64,000 nucleotides of DNA from Lepidurus packardi (lineage: Eukaryota > Arthropoda > Branchiopoda > Notostraca > Triopsidae): NCBI GenBank assembly GCA_023053545.1, contig JAKZAN010000053.1:1-64000 (forward strand), in the 5' to 3' direction. Positions 1 through 7,803 of the stretch are shown piece after piece. The number at the start of each line of letters is the position of its first letter. The first letter of the stretch is position 1. Both the position numbers and the translations under genes were made by a program. Below the pieces are notes generated by a model. The model searched no databases and was not told the origin of the DNA. It saw only the letters and a list, made by a program, of their open reading frames with translations.

Positions 1-119
1 ATTACCCCAACGAGTTTGTTGCGTGGAATTGCTACATCTATATTTTTGAGATTGTGTATTTGCGCACCTTTTATTAAGATGTTCTTTTTTGGCTCAAGAT
101 TTGTGAAGTCGGTATACAT
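1..119 (-). CDS. uvrA: Excinuclease ABC subunit A, N-terminal fragment (runs off left edge)
   Basis: Damage-recognition ATPase of nucleotide excision repair, acting with UvrB and UvrC on DNA. Only 39 codons lie in the window. Reading the minus strand from the ATG at 117-119 gives a short leader and then IKGAQIHNLKNIDVAIPRNK, the hallmark start of UvrA just before the first Walker A motif, which would lie beyond the edge. The start is supported by a TATCTTTG box about 18 bases upstream. The gene is divergent from the sigma factor gene that begins at 383. The 263 bases between them hold promoters and no gene I can support. The identification rests on this short but very characteristic segment. 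Confidence 0.85.
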   Translation of the reverse strand, partial: MYTDFTNLEPKKNILIKGAQIHNLKNIDVAIPRNKLVGV

Positions 120-137
120 TACGATTGTAAATTTCCA

Positions 138-145
138 CAAAGATA
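138..145 (-). promoter_or_regulatory. Bacteroidota -7 box for uvrA
   Basis: On the minus strand this reads TATCTTTG, matching the Bacteroidota -7 consensus TAnnTTTG, 18 bases before the uvrA ATG. No clear -33 TTTG was found at ideal spacing. Confidence 0.4.
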
Positions 146-382
146 ATTATCTAGATACGGAAATGTATGAAACAATTGTTATAAAAATCAATTCGGCATT
201 AACGAAGAAAACGACGTCATATTTATGCTTTATTGCACGCCGAATGTTAAATGTTTGGATATTATTTGTTTTTCACAATAATTATTTGTTAAATTTGAAA
301 ATACAATTTCACTTAAAACTCAAGCCTATAGTAAAGTACTACTTTTTAGATTTTTTATAAAACAGACTAAAAAGGTATTACT

Positions 383-967
383 ATGGCTAATATTCAAATC
401 ACCGACGCATTTCTGGTTAGTAATTATATTGCAGGAGATGAAAGTGCGCTGTCTATTCTGATTGGGCGCCATCAATCGAAAATATACGGTTTCATTTATT
501 CGAAAATTTCAGATCGTGACGTTTCAGACGACATATTTCAAGATACATTCATTAAGGTCATTAAAACTTTAAAATCCAATTCGTATAATGAAGAAGGCAA
601 GTTTTTGCCGTGGGTAATGAGGATTGCCCATAATCTTATTGTGGATCATTACAGACGAAACAAGAAGATGCCGATGTATCGTGAAACTGAAGAGTTTTCG
701 ATTTTTTCGATAATGTCTGACAATGCGCCAAACATTGAAAGCAGGCTAATTACGGCGCAAGTAGAGTCGGATTTACAGAAGCTTATTGATGAGTTGCCTT
801 TAGATCAGAAGGAAGTTTTGGTTATGCGTATGTATCAAGACTTGAGTTTTAAAGAAATCTCTGAAATTACGGGCGTGAGCATTAATACGGCCTTAGGCAG
901 GATGCGCTACGCATTGATGAATTTGAGAAAAGTTATTGATAAAAATAATATTGTTTTAACGAATTAA
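383..967 (+). CDS. RNA polymerase sigma-70 family (ECF-like) sigma factor
   Basis: Group 4 type sigma factor that would direct core RNA polymerase to a subset of promoters. The 194 residues hold region 2 at about 25-93, with the DDIFQDTFIKV helix and the WVMRIAHNLIVDHYRR stretch. An acidic linker follows, then region 4 at about 138-185 with the helix-turn-helix FKEISEITGVSINTALGRMR. The length is normal for the class. No anti-sigma factor gene is adjacent; the only companion is a 47-residue ORF starting 50 bases downstream. This arrangement suggests a constitutively available or post-transcriptionally controlled sigma rather than a membrane-sequestered one (inference). The ATG at 383 gives a standard N-terminus. 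Confidence 0.92.
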   Translation: MANIQITDAFLVSNYIAGDESALSILIGRHQSKIYGFIYSKISDRDVSDDIFQDTFIKVIKTLKSNSYNEEGKFLPWVMRIAHNLIVDHYRRNKKMPMYRETEEFSIFSIMSDNAPNIESRLITAQVESDLQKLIDELPLDQKEVLVMRMYQDLSFKEISEITGVSINTALGRMRYALMNLRKVIDKNNIVLTN

Positions 968-1017
968 CAATATTTTGGAAGGCTTGTCGTTCTACTACAA
1001 AACCCAATGTATTATTA

Positions 1018-1160
1018 TGGCAAAACTTTACGCAAAAAAGACGTTTACTGCATCTGAAATTTTACCGAAATCGGAGACAATCAAATTTTTAGTGCAGTAT
1101 TCACAAGTGTTACACATTACCAAGTTGCACAATATGACTTTTGAATGTGTATTGAATTAA
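1018..1160 (+). CDS. Small conserved protein downstream of the sigma factor
   Basis: A 47-residue ORF starting MAKLYAKKTFTASEILPK and ending with TFECVLN. It has no signal peptide or membrane segment. It begins 50 bases after the sigma factor stop and is followed directly by a strong terminator, so it is probably co-transcribed with that gene. The ATG at 1018 is preferred over the upstream ATG at 975, whose extra residues look like read-through of spacer. I believe similar short ORFs follow this sigma gene in other flavobacteria, but that is memory and not a search. The function is unknown. It could be a sigma-associated regulator or simply a small cytoplasmic protein. Confidence 0.6.
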
Positions 1161-1167
1161 ATTAGAA

Positions 1168-1206
1168 ATTCCCGCTTTGCGATTTGCTTTGCGGGATTTT
1201 TTTTAG
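1168..1206 (+). terminator. Rho-independent terminator of the sigma factor operon
   Basis: CCCGC and GCGGG arms at 1171-1175 and 1191-1195, extended by weaker pairs, followed by a T run from 1197. It sits 8 bases after the small ORF stop. Confidence 0.8.
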
Positions 1207-1242
1207 TTGATTATACTGTAAATCTGAATTTTAGTGTGGATT

Positions 1243-1326
1243 TGCGAGAGCGATGGAAGCGGCATCCTTTTGACTGCGGCGCTAGCAAGCAGGCAAAAGA
1301 TATAGCGGACAGCGCGGCGCGGATTG
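1243..1326 (+). repeat. Dispersed flavobacterial element, copy 1
   Basis: Carries both conserved blocks of the family: AAGCGGCATCCTTTT on the left and CAAAAGATATAGCGGA on the right, around a short inner segment. The helix next to the blocks is GCG on the left and CGC on the right. It lies between the sigma operon terminator and the tandem repeat, in a convergent intergenic region. Confidence 0.75.
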
Positions 1327-1377
1327 TGTATTTGATTGATGGAACGCAGCTGTTCCGCGCTCGCCAATATTGGTAAA

Positions 1378-1576
1378 AAATCCAAATTTCAAATTCCAAA
1401 ATCCAATTCCAAAAAATCCAAATTTCAAAATTCCAAAAATCCAAATTCCAAAAGCGAAAATCCGAAATCCAATTCCAAAATTCCAAATTTCAAAATCCAA
1501 ATTTCAAAATTCCAAAAGCGAAAATCCGAAATCCAATTCCAAAATTCCAAATTTCAAAATCCAAATTCCAAAAGCT
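1378..1576. repeat. AT-rich tandem repeat (64-bp unit built of short degenerate words)
   Basis: About 200 bases built almost entirely from variants of CCAAATTC and CCAAAATT. Two copies of a larger 64-base unit start at the word TTCCAAAAGCG at 1446 and 1510 and are nearly identical. Several reading frames stay open through it on both strands, but they give only repetitive Lys/Asn/Ser/Phe/Gln or Trp/Phe/Gly strings, so I treat it as non-coding. It abuts the 3' end of nth. Confidence 0.85.
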
Positions 1577-1594
1577 AAACGAATAACTGCACCG

Positions 1595-2236
1595 CTATTT
1601 CCCTTTGAGGAATTCTTTGCGGCCAATGGTTCTGGTGATGATGTCTTGTTCCAGATTCCAGCCTCGAGCGGGCGAATATTCGCGGCCGTACCAAATAATT
1701 TGCAGATGCAAGTCGTTCCAAGTGCTTTCTGGAAACAATTTTTTAGCGTCGCGTTCGGTTTGAACGACATTTTTGCCGTCGGATAAATTCCAGCGGTACA
1801 TCAGCCGGTGAATGTGTGTATCGACGGGAAACGCGGGCACACCAAAGGCTTGCGACATGACCACGCTTGCTGTTTTGTGTCCAACGGCTGGCAAGGATTC
1901 CAGGGCTTCGAAACTTTGTGGCACTTCGCCGTTATACTTTTCAATCAAGATTTGCGAAAGGCCATAAATGCCTTTGGATTTCATAGGTGAAAGTCCGCAC
2001 GGCCTTATGATATCTTGGATTTCTTCGACAGATAATTTGACCATTTCGAACGGATTATCTGCTTTTGCAAATAGAATTGGTGTAATTTTATTTACGCGCA
2101 CGTCTGTGCATTGTGCCGATAGCAGCACCGCAATTAGCAATGTATACGGGTCTTTGTGGTCGAGCGGAATAGGGATTTGTGGATACAGATCCTTTAAAGT
2201 CGAAACAACGAAAGCGGCACGTTCCTTTTTAGTCAT
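1595..2236 (-). CDS. nth: Endonuclease III (DNA glycosylase/AP lyase)
   Basis: Base excision repair enzyme that removes oxidised pyrimidines and nicks abasic sites. The 213 residues hold the helix-hairpin-helix LPAVGHKTASVV at about 115-126, with catalytic Lys121, and VDTHIHRL with catalytic Asp139. The usual C-terminal [4Fe-4S] signature of four cysteines is absent: after residue 160 the sequence runs YGREYSPARGW to the end without any cysteine. Loss of the cluster is, as far as I recall, shared by flavobacterial relatives, so the protein is probably active rather than degraded. The gene faces the AT-rich repeat at its 3' end and is divergent from bcp, with 34 bases between starts. Confidence 0.93.
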   Translation of the reverse strand: MTKKERAAFVVSTLKDLYPQIPIPLDHKDPYTLLIAVLLSAQCTDVRVNKITPILFAKADNPFEMVKLSVEEIQDIIRPCGLSPMKSKGIYGLSQILIEKYNGEVPQSFEALESLPAVGHKTASVVMSQAFGVPAFPVDTHIHRLMYRWNLSDGKNVVQTERDAKKLFPESTWNDLHLQIIWYGREYSPARGWNLEQDIITRTIGRKEFLKGK

Positions 2237-2257
2237 TTTTGTGTATTTTTAACCAAA

Positions 2258-2265
2258 CAAATATA
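2258..2265 (-). promoter_or_regulatory. -7 box for nth
   Basis: The minus strand reads TATATTTG, 21 bases before the nth ATG, matching TAnnTTTG. The -33 region would fall inside the start of bcp. Confidence 0.45.
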
Positions 2266-2270
2266 AGCTT

Positions 2271-2723
2271 ATGACAACATTAAAAAAAGGTGATGCAGCA
2301 CCTGATTTTTCGGGATTTGATCAAGATGGTAAAATGCATCAATTGAGTGATTATGCGGGGAAGAAACTTGTGGTTTTCTTTTACCCAAAAGCTGATACGC
2401 CGGGCTGTACTGCTGAAGCTTGCGATTTGCGCGACAATTTTGAACGCTTCACAGCCGGAAATTATGCTTTGTTGGGCGTGAGTGCAGATTCGCAGCAAAA
2501 GCAAGGGAAATTCCGTGATAAATACAAATTTCCTTATCCGTTAATTGCTGATGAAGACCATGCTGTGATTAAGGCTTTTGGTGTTTGGGGGCCAAAGAAA
2601 TTTATGGGCCGGACGTATGATGGTATTCACCGGACGACTTTTGTAATTGATGAAGCAGGCCTAGTCGAAGCCGTTATTTCTGATGTGAAAACGAAAGCGC
2701 ATGCTGCTCAGATTTTAGTATAA
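2271..2723 (+). CDS. bcp: Thioredoxin-dependent thiol peroxidase (Bcp/PrxQ peroxiredoxin)
   Basis: Cytoplasmic peroxiredoxin that reduces hydrogen peroxide and organic hydroperoxides using thioredoxin. At 150 residues it is standard length. The AhpC/TSA fold is marked by FYPKADTPGCTAEACDLRD, with peroxidatic Cys46 and resolving Cys51 five residues on, the PrxQ arrangement. RTTFVID near residue 125 is the usual strand before the C-terminus. It is transcribed alone and ends in a strong bidirectional hairpin shared with the gene at 2757-4223. Confidence 0.95.
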   Translation: MTTLKKGDAAPDFSGFDQDGKMHQLSDYAGKKLVVFFYPKADTPGCTAEACDLRDNFERFTAGNYALLGVSADSQQKQGKFRDKYKFPYPLIADEDHAVIKAFGVWGPKKFMGRTYDGIHRTTFVIDEAGLVEAVISDVKTKAHAAQILV

Positions 2724-2758
2724 AAAAAAGCGCCGAATGTATGTTCGGCGCTTTTTTT
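2722..2758. terminator. Bidirectional terminator between bcp and the conserved gene at 2757-4223
   Basis: Perfect 9-bp stem AGCGCCGAA (2729-2736 plus flank) with TTCGGCGCT (2744-2752), preceded by an A run and followed by a T run, so it works in both directions. Confidence 0.88.
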
Positions 2759-4223
2759 AGTTTGCATTTTCTTCTAATATTTTTGTAGGGTCGTAGCCAA
2801 AAAGGCGGTGTACTTTGATGAGGTTTGCGATGCCTTCTGGCAGCATTTCTTCCCAACCCTGGCTTTCCTTTTGAAATCATTTTTAAGACTTCTCTTGAAA
2901 AAACTTCCAGTGTAGTTGGGTCAAAATCGGCTATATCCATAACCTTCCCATTGAATTTGAAGAATTTTGTATAATTCTTTCATTCGGGGGGTGTACTTTT
3001 AGGTTTTCGGAGGTAATAATCTCGCCATTTTCGCCAATCATAGGGTATAAAAACACTTTTAGATCGCGGTAGAATAACTTTCCGAAAGCTTCAAGAATAC
3101 CGCCGCTTAAGTGTCGGTAATATTTTTCGTCAAAAATATCGACCAAATTATTTACGCCCATCGCCAAGCCCATTCTGGCTTTTGTATAGTTTGAAAAGTA
3201 TTCGACGACCTTATAATATTCTTGGAAATTTGAAATCATAACCGTTTGTCCAAGTGAACAAAGAAGTTCAGCCCTGTCCATAAAGTCGCGTTCGTCAATT
3301 TCTCCGTCAGAGCGTAAGTTTGAAAGTGTAATTTCGAAAACTACTAATGTGTTTTTTTCATCTACTTTGCTTTCTTCTAAGAACATTTTTAATGATTTCT
3401 CATACATGTCCATATTAACCTTTGTTACGGGTCTGAAACTGCCGCGGAGTGCGAGAATGTTCTTTTTGTATAAAATGGCCGCTGGCAAAATGTTATTGCC
3501 ATTTGGATCGAACATCACAGCATCTGTCATGCCGTTTTTGACCAGTTGCAAGCTCATTAAACGGTTGTCGACTTCAGCGAAACGAGGGCCAGAGAAATTA
3601 ATGGTGTCAATTTCGATCTGGTCTTTGTCTAAGTGGTCATATAAATAGCGCAACATCCGTTTTGGATCGTTGTATTTATAGAACGCGCCATATATTAAGT
3701 TTACACCAAGAATGCCTAATGTTTCTTGCTGTAATCGAGCATCAGTTTCTTTGAAACGGATGTGTATGATGATTTCGTTATAATCTTCGTCTGGATCCAA
3801 TTGGTATCGAATGCCAACCCAGCCATGTCCTTTGAATTGTTTTGCAAAATCGATTGTAGCCACTGTATTGGCATAACTAAAAAACAACTTGCTTGGATGT
3901 TTTTCTCTGCCTAAGCGATGTTCGATTAAGTTTACTTCATGCGAAAGCATTTTTTTTAGCCTGCTTTCCGTTACATATCGGCCATCTTGTTCTACACCAT
4001 ATATAGCGTCACTAAAATCTTTGTCGTAAGCAGACATCGCTTTTGCAATGGTTCCTGAAGAGCCGCCCGACCTAAAAAAATGTCTTACCGTTTCTTGGCC
4101 GGCACCAATTTCGGCGAAGGTTCCATATATATTTTCGTTCAAGTTGATTCGAAGTGCTTTGTCCTTTATTGAAGGAATTTGCTCAATAATCTTGTCACCT
4201 TTTAATTTGATTTCGGTCTCCAT
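2757..4223 (-). CDS. Conserved Bacteroidota protein of about 487 aa, broken by three +1 frameshifts near its 3' end
   Basis: The open frame from the ATG at 4221-4223 runs 430 residues and then ends in a scrambled tail. The family tail is still present in other frames: KFFKFNGKVMDIADFDP at about 2910-2970 and the segment ending FGYDPTKILEENAN down to a TAA at 2757-2759. Removing one base from each of three runs (G6 at 2986-2991, T4 at 2965-2968, C3 at 2857-2859) restores one continuous frame of about 487 codons. I recognise a widespread Bacteroidota family that is annotated inconsistently; no domain visible here proves a function, and no signal peptide is seen. Three single-base insertions that cancel out look like sequence errors, but real decay is not excluded. 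A good promoter lies just upstream. Confidence 0.8.
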
Positions 4224-4248
4224 TTATTTTATCTGTCTTTGCTGAGTA

Positions 4249-4277
4249 CAAAGTTAGTAAATCAGGTCATTTACAAA
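4249..4277 (-). promoter_or_regulatory. Promoter of the gene at 2757-4223
   Basis: On the minus strand, TTTG (4274-4277), 17 bases, then TAACTTTG (4249-4256): a near-textbook Bacteroidota -33/-7 pair, 25 bases before the ATG. Confidence 0.6.
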
Positions 4278-4289
4278 CGATATAAATCT

Positions 4290-4297
4290 TATTTTTG
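4290..4297 (+). promoter_or_regulatory. -7 box for the MBL hydrolase gene
   Basis: TATTTTTG, 13 bases before the proposed TTG start at 4311. It supports a start upstream of the first in-frame ATG at 4411. Confidence 0.45.
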
Positions 4298-4310
4298 TAA
4301 AAAAATAACA

Positions 4311-5082
4311 TTGAAATTATATTTCTTAGGCACTGGCACATCGCAAGGAATTCCTGTAATAGGAAGCACGCACCCTGTGTGGCCTAAGTAATGATTCGAA
4401 AGACAAAAGATTGCGGGTTTCTGTTTGGATTGAAACTGAAAATGAATCCTTTATTATTGATTGTGGCCCTGATTTTAGACAGCAAATGCTCACTTCTGGT
4501 TGCACCCGAATAGATGCAATACTATTTACACATGAACATGCAGACCATACTGCTGGTTTAGACGATGTTCGGCCTTATAATTTTCGGCAAGGCGATATCC
4601 CGATCTATGCCCACAGCCGCGTAATTGAAAATTTACACAAACGTTTTAATTATATTTTTGAAACGGAGAATAAGTATCCAGGTGCGCCTTCCTTGAGCGC
4701 TATCGAAATCAGGAATGACGAACCTTTTCAAATTGGCACACAAACTGCAATTCCGATCAACGTAATGCATGGCAATCTGCAAACATTTGGCTTTCGTTTT
4801 GGACCAATTGCATATCTTACTGACGCAAAAACAGTTGCAGTTGCGGAAATTGAAAAATTGAAGAATTTGGATATTTTGGTGATAAACGCTTTGCGTGAAG
4901 AGCCTCACAACACACATTTTAATTTGCAGGAAGCCCTAGATTTTATAAATTTGGTCCAGCCAAAGAAGGCTTATTTAACGCATATTAGTCACATGCTCGG
5001 TTTTCATAATGAGGTGGAAATGAAACTGCCCAAAAATGTATTTTTAGCCTACGACAACTTACAACTCACAATTGAATCATGA
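4311..5082 (+). CDS. MBL-fold metallohydrolase (PhnP/RNase Z-like), one +1 frameshift
   Basis: Predicted zinc-dependent hydrolase, likely acting on a phosphodiester or cyclic substrate in the cytoplasm. The frame from TTG at 4311 begins LKLYFLGTGTSQGIPV, the family start. It breaks at the GG of 4381-4382; with one G fewer it continues into RLRVSVWIETENESF and the long open frame. Metal-binding motifs follow: FTHEHADHTAGLDD, a mid-protein VMHG, LTDAK, and a C-terminal THISHMLG. The joined length is 256 residues, normal for the family. Without the join, the product would start at 4411 and lack the N-terminal strand. It overlaps the next gene by ATGA (5079-5082). Confidence 0.85.
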
Positions 5083-5579
5083 AAAAATCCCTGTTACTGT
5101 ATTTATTTATTATTGCTGCTTTGATGAACATTTTCACGTATGCTTATTTCTCTAAAGAAGCCGAAGCGACGTCGCAGGAATTGAACGCGCGCAACAAAGC
5201 ACTTAAGGATAGTTTGAATGTTTCCATTTCGAAATTTCAGGATGCCAATTATTTTTCGCTTGAAAATGACCAAAATGCGCAAAATTACTTCGCGTCAGAA
5301 TCGTCGCCCACTCGCAAAGGCTATTCCGAATTAGTGCCTTATATTGTTGAAAGGTTGGCCGACTTTAATAGTAAACCAGAAGGAAATCCTTATACTGGAC
5401 AGACTAAAATAGCAGACAAAAACTTTATAATCAACAAAGCACATGTTTTGAATCACCGCTGGATCGTTGCCGATTTTACGGACGGGGAATATTGGGGCGA
5501 GGTGCTTTTGAAGTATTTTATCAATGATGACGAATCTGTTTCTTTCGAAGTGATAAACTCCTTTATTTACCAAAAATAA
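5079..5579 (+). CDS. Conserved flavobacterial exported/anchored protein
   Basis: 166 residues with an N-terminal hydrophobic segment (about 5-23) that acts as a signal peptide or membrane anchor, then a charged helical stretch and a compact C-terminal domain with VLNHRWIVADFTDGEYWGE. It has no cysteine lipobox. The start overlaps the MBL gene stop by four bases, so the two are translationally coupled. The stop abuts the stop of the convergent esterase gene. I know homologues only as hypothetical proteins and assign no function. Confidence 0.8.
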   Translation: MKKSLLLYLFIIAALMNIFTYAYFSKEAEATSQELNARNKALKDSLNVSISKFQDANYFSLENDQNAQNYFASESSPTRKGYSELVPYIVERLADFNSKPEGNPYTGQTKIADKNFIINKAHVLNHRWIVADFTDGEYWGEVLLKYFINDDESVSFEVINSFIYQK

Positions 5580-6227
5580 TTATTGATTTAGCCACGTTAC
5601 CAAATCTCGAAAATTTTGTGGTGAAACGCCATGTCCAATCGGGTATTCTTGGTACGCGTTTGAAATTCCCAAAGTGTCTAAAAATGGTTTTGCCTTCCGA
5701 GCCCATTCTACCGGAACGACCTGATCCACAGAACCGTGGCTTATAAAAAAGGATAAATTATCAAAGTTATTGATATGGTAACTGTCTTTCAAAATGTCTG
5801 TGTTCAAATATCCAGACATGGCCACAATACGGCAAACTTTTTCTGGATAGGACAATGCTACTGCATAACTTAGAATGCAGCCTTGCGAAAAGCCAATTAA
5901 AGTGACATTTGAAGGATCTATCGGATAGTTCAAAACCAACTCGTCAATGAAGTTAGCAACAAGATCTCTTGATGCAGCTGCCTGAACATTATCGGAAAAT
6001 TTATTTTGATCTGCGTCAAAATTAATTGCATACCAAGCATTTCCGTAGGGAGGCATAGCGTATGGCGCACGTGCAGAAACCACATAATAGTGATCTGGTA
6101 ATTCGGTTGCAAATGAAAAAAGATCTTCCTCATTACTGCCATATCCGTGCAACAAGAGAAGCAGCGGATTTTTATCCAGAATTGTTTTTGGTTCACGTAC
6201 CAAATGAAATAAAGAAAGGCTATTCAT
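5580..6227 (-). CDS. Alpha/beta hydrolase, phospholipase/carboxylesterase family
   Basis: Cytoplasmic serine esterase of the YpfH/carboxylesterase type. Its 215 residues contain the oxyanion segment LLLLHGYGSNEEDLF at about 23-37, the nucleophile motif GFSQG with Ser114, an acid in HGSVDQVVP near 168, and the histidine in GHGVSP near 199, so the full triad is present. The ATG at 6225-6227 shares its A with the stop of the upstream gene (TAATG), so it is the last gene of a minus-strand run from about 9738. The natural substrate cannot be told from sequence. Confidence 0.9.
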   Translation of the reverse strand: MNSLSLFHLVREPKTILDKNPLLLLLHGYGSNEEDLFSFATELPDHYYVVSARAPYAMPPYGNAWYAINFDADQNKFSDNVQAAASRDLVANFIDELVLNYPIDPSNVTLIGFSQGCILSYAVALSYPEKVCRIVAMSGYLNTDILKDSYHINNFDNLSFFISHGSVDQVVPVEWARKAKPFLDTLGISNAYQEYPIGHGVSPQNFRDLVTWLNQ

Positions 6228-6553
6228 TATGCTATTGTTTTAAAAAATTTCTGATACCATTTTCCAACAAGTGGCACTGGCGTCATCTCGCCTCGAATTG
6301 CTGTTATAATGCCATATGTCCACAAAATAGAAATAAAAATCCACATGGGTACAGCAATCATTATGCTGTTGAAGTTGCTGATTATGAGCCCTAACGAAAT
6401 GAAAGTTATTGATAATCCAGTGGCTTGTCTGATGTGAAAAGAAGCAAACTGATTTTTTTCTTCGCTATTCATCGAAAGTGCGATCAGGACACCAACTATT
6501 AGAATATAACTTGTTATTGCGGCAGGTTTCCCTGTTTCGATTGAATGAGACAT
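6227..6553 (-). CDS. DUF4870-like small membrane protein
   Basis: 108 residues with three or four hydrophobic segments and the motif QFASFHIRQATGL, the signature of DUF4870/Tic20-like small membrane proteins. These are found in the inner membrane; their role is not established. It overlaps both neighbours in TAATG fashion, which indicates translational coupling with the pyrC-like gene upstream and the esterase downstream. Confidence 0.82.
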   Translation of the reverse strand: MSHSIETGKPAAITSYILIVGVLIALSMNSEEKNQFASFHIRQATGLSITFISLGLIISNFNSIMIAVPMWIFISILWTYGIITAIRGEMTPVPLVGKWYQKFFKTIA

Positions 6554-7803
6554 TATTTCGAAATTAATTGATGTTGATTATAAATTCCGTATGCCTTTCC
6601 ATTCAATTTCAGTCCAAGAAATGCAGAATTTGCAGATTTTGAAATAATTTCGTTTTGCGAAAAATGATGTGAATCTGCTGGATTGAAAAACGTCATATTC
6701 GCTTTCTGTCCAATATTGATTGCGCTTTGTTCTGTTTTGAAAGGCCCCGAATGTGTTAGCTTTTGGATTACTAATTCGAGTGGGAGCACAGTTAGCAATG
6801 CTCCAAATGCGCTTTCAAGTCCAATTGTCCCGTTTTTCGCCATGTCAAATTCCATTTTTTTGAACTCAATGTCGATTGGATTATGGTCGGAAGTAATAAG
6901 GTCAATTGTACCATCTTTAACCGCTTCAATTAAAGCCAAACGATCGCTTTCAGTGCGCAATGGTGGCGTAACTTTGTATCGTGTATCAAAATTTTCTAAC
7001 GTTTCATCGGTTAATGTTAAGTGATGAACAGCAACACTGCAAGTAATTTGCAATCCTTTTGCCTTCGCATCTCTTATTAGATCTGCAGATTTTGCTGTTG
7101 AAATTGTGGGTATGTGCATTCTGCCACCTGTATATTCAAGTAAAAATAAATTTCGAGCAATTTGCAATTCTTCTGCTAATGCTGGAATACCTTTTAGTCC
7201 CAATCGAGTCGAAACAATACCTTCGTTTGCCACGCCTTTTCCCCGCAATTGTGCATCAGCGGAGTAGGCAATAACCAATCCATCAAAGTCCTGCGCATAT
7301 TGCAAGGCTATTTTGAGCAAATTCGGATTTTCAATTGATTTATTGTAGTCGCCAAAAGCAATCGCTCCTGACGATTTCATGTCAAATAATTCCGCAAGAT
7401 CGGAGCCATTGCTTTCCTTTGTTAAAGCGCCAATGGGATATAATTTTGTGGCAGATTGACCACTTTTCTGTATCACAAAGCTAATTTGTCCTTGGTTGTC
7501 GATAACCGGATTGCTGTTTGGTTGTAAAGCAATTTGCGTAAAACCACTTTTTGCTGCCGTTAGCAAGCCATTTGCAATTGTTTCGCGCTCTTCAAACCCA
7601 GGCTCGCCCATGCAAACACTGCTGTCAAACCAGCCGCGCGATACATGAAGATTTTCCCTGCTGTATTCCTCGTATTTTTCTGGATTTGGCAATGAAGGCC
7701 CAATTTCTTTTATGATTCCGTCCTTAATTAGAATATCGGCAACAGTATTGTGAAAGTCACTTTGGGGGTCAATAATAATAGCCGAGCGGATAATTAGATT
7801 CAT
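6553..7803 (-). CDS. Dihydroorotase-like protein lacking the metal-binding HxH motif
   Basis: Amidohydrolase-superfamily protein of 416 residues with the overall class I dihydroorotase layout: an ETIANG segment after the first strand, ALQPNSNP, VAVHHLTLTDE, and TSDHNP late in the sequence. The start at 7801-7803 overlaps the stop of the BatA-like gene by ATGA, and the longer upstream reading is rejected for that reason. The canonical DxHxH is replaced by FDSSVCMGEPG at about 59-69, and the later CxHxE-type segment reads IAYSADAQ. Most metal ligands are therefore gone, and it may be a structural partner like PyrC' of Pseudomonas, which supports aspartate transcarbamoylase assembly. The family match is secure; activity is doubtful. 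Confidence 0.88.
   Translation of the reverse strand: MNLIIRSAIIIDPQSDFHNTVADILIKDGIIKEIGPSLPNPEKYEEYSRENLHVSRGWFDSSVCMGEPGFEERETIANGLLTAAKSGFTQIALQPNSNPVIDNQGQISFVIQKSGQSATKLYPIGALTKESNGSDLAELFDMKSSGAIAFGDYNKSIENPNLLKIALQYAQDFDGLVIAYSADAQLRGKGVANEGIVSTRLGLKGIPALAEELQIARNLFLLEYTGGRMHIPTISTAKSADLIRDAKAKGLQITCSVAVHHLTLTDETLENFDTRYKVTPPLRTESDRLALIEAVKDGTIDLITSDHNPIDIEFKKMEFDMAKNGTIGLESAFGALLTVLPLELVIQKLTHSGPFKTEQSAINIGQKANMTFFNPADSHHFSQNEIISKSANSAFLGLKLNGKAYGIYNQHQLISK

Noticed and set aside
16..360. 114-codon plus-strand ORF at the left edge
   Set aside because: It is AT-rich, matches nothing, and overlaps the UvrA N-terminus on the minus strand, which is clearly real.
1203..1786. Several ORFs on both strands through the AT-rich repeat
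   Set aside because: They encode only repeat-derived Phe/Trp or Lys/Asn strings and disappear outside the repeat.
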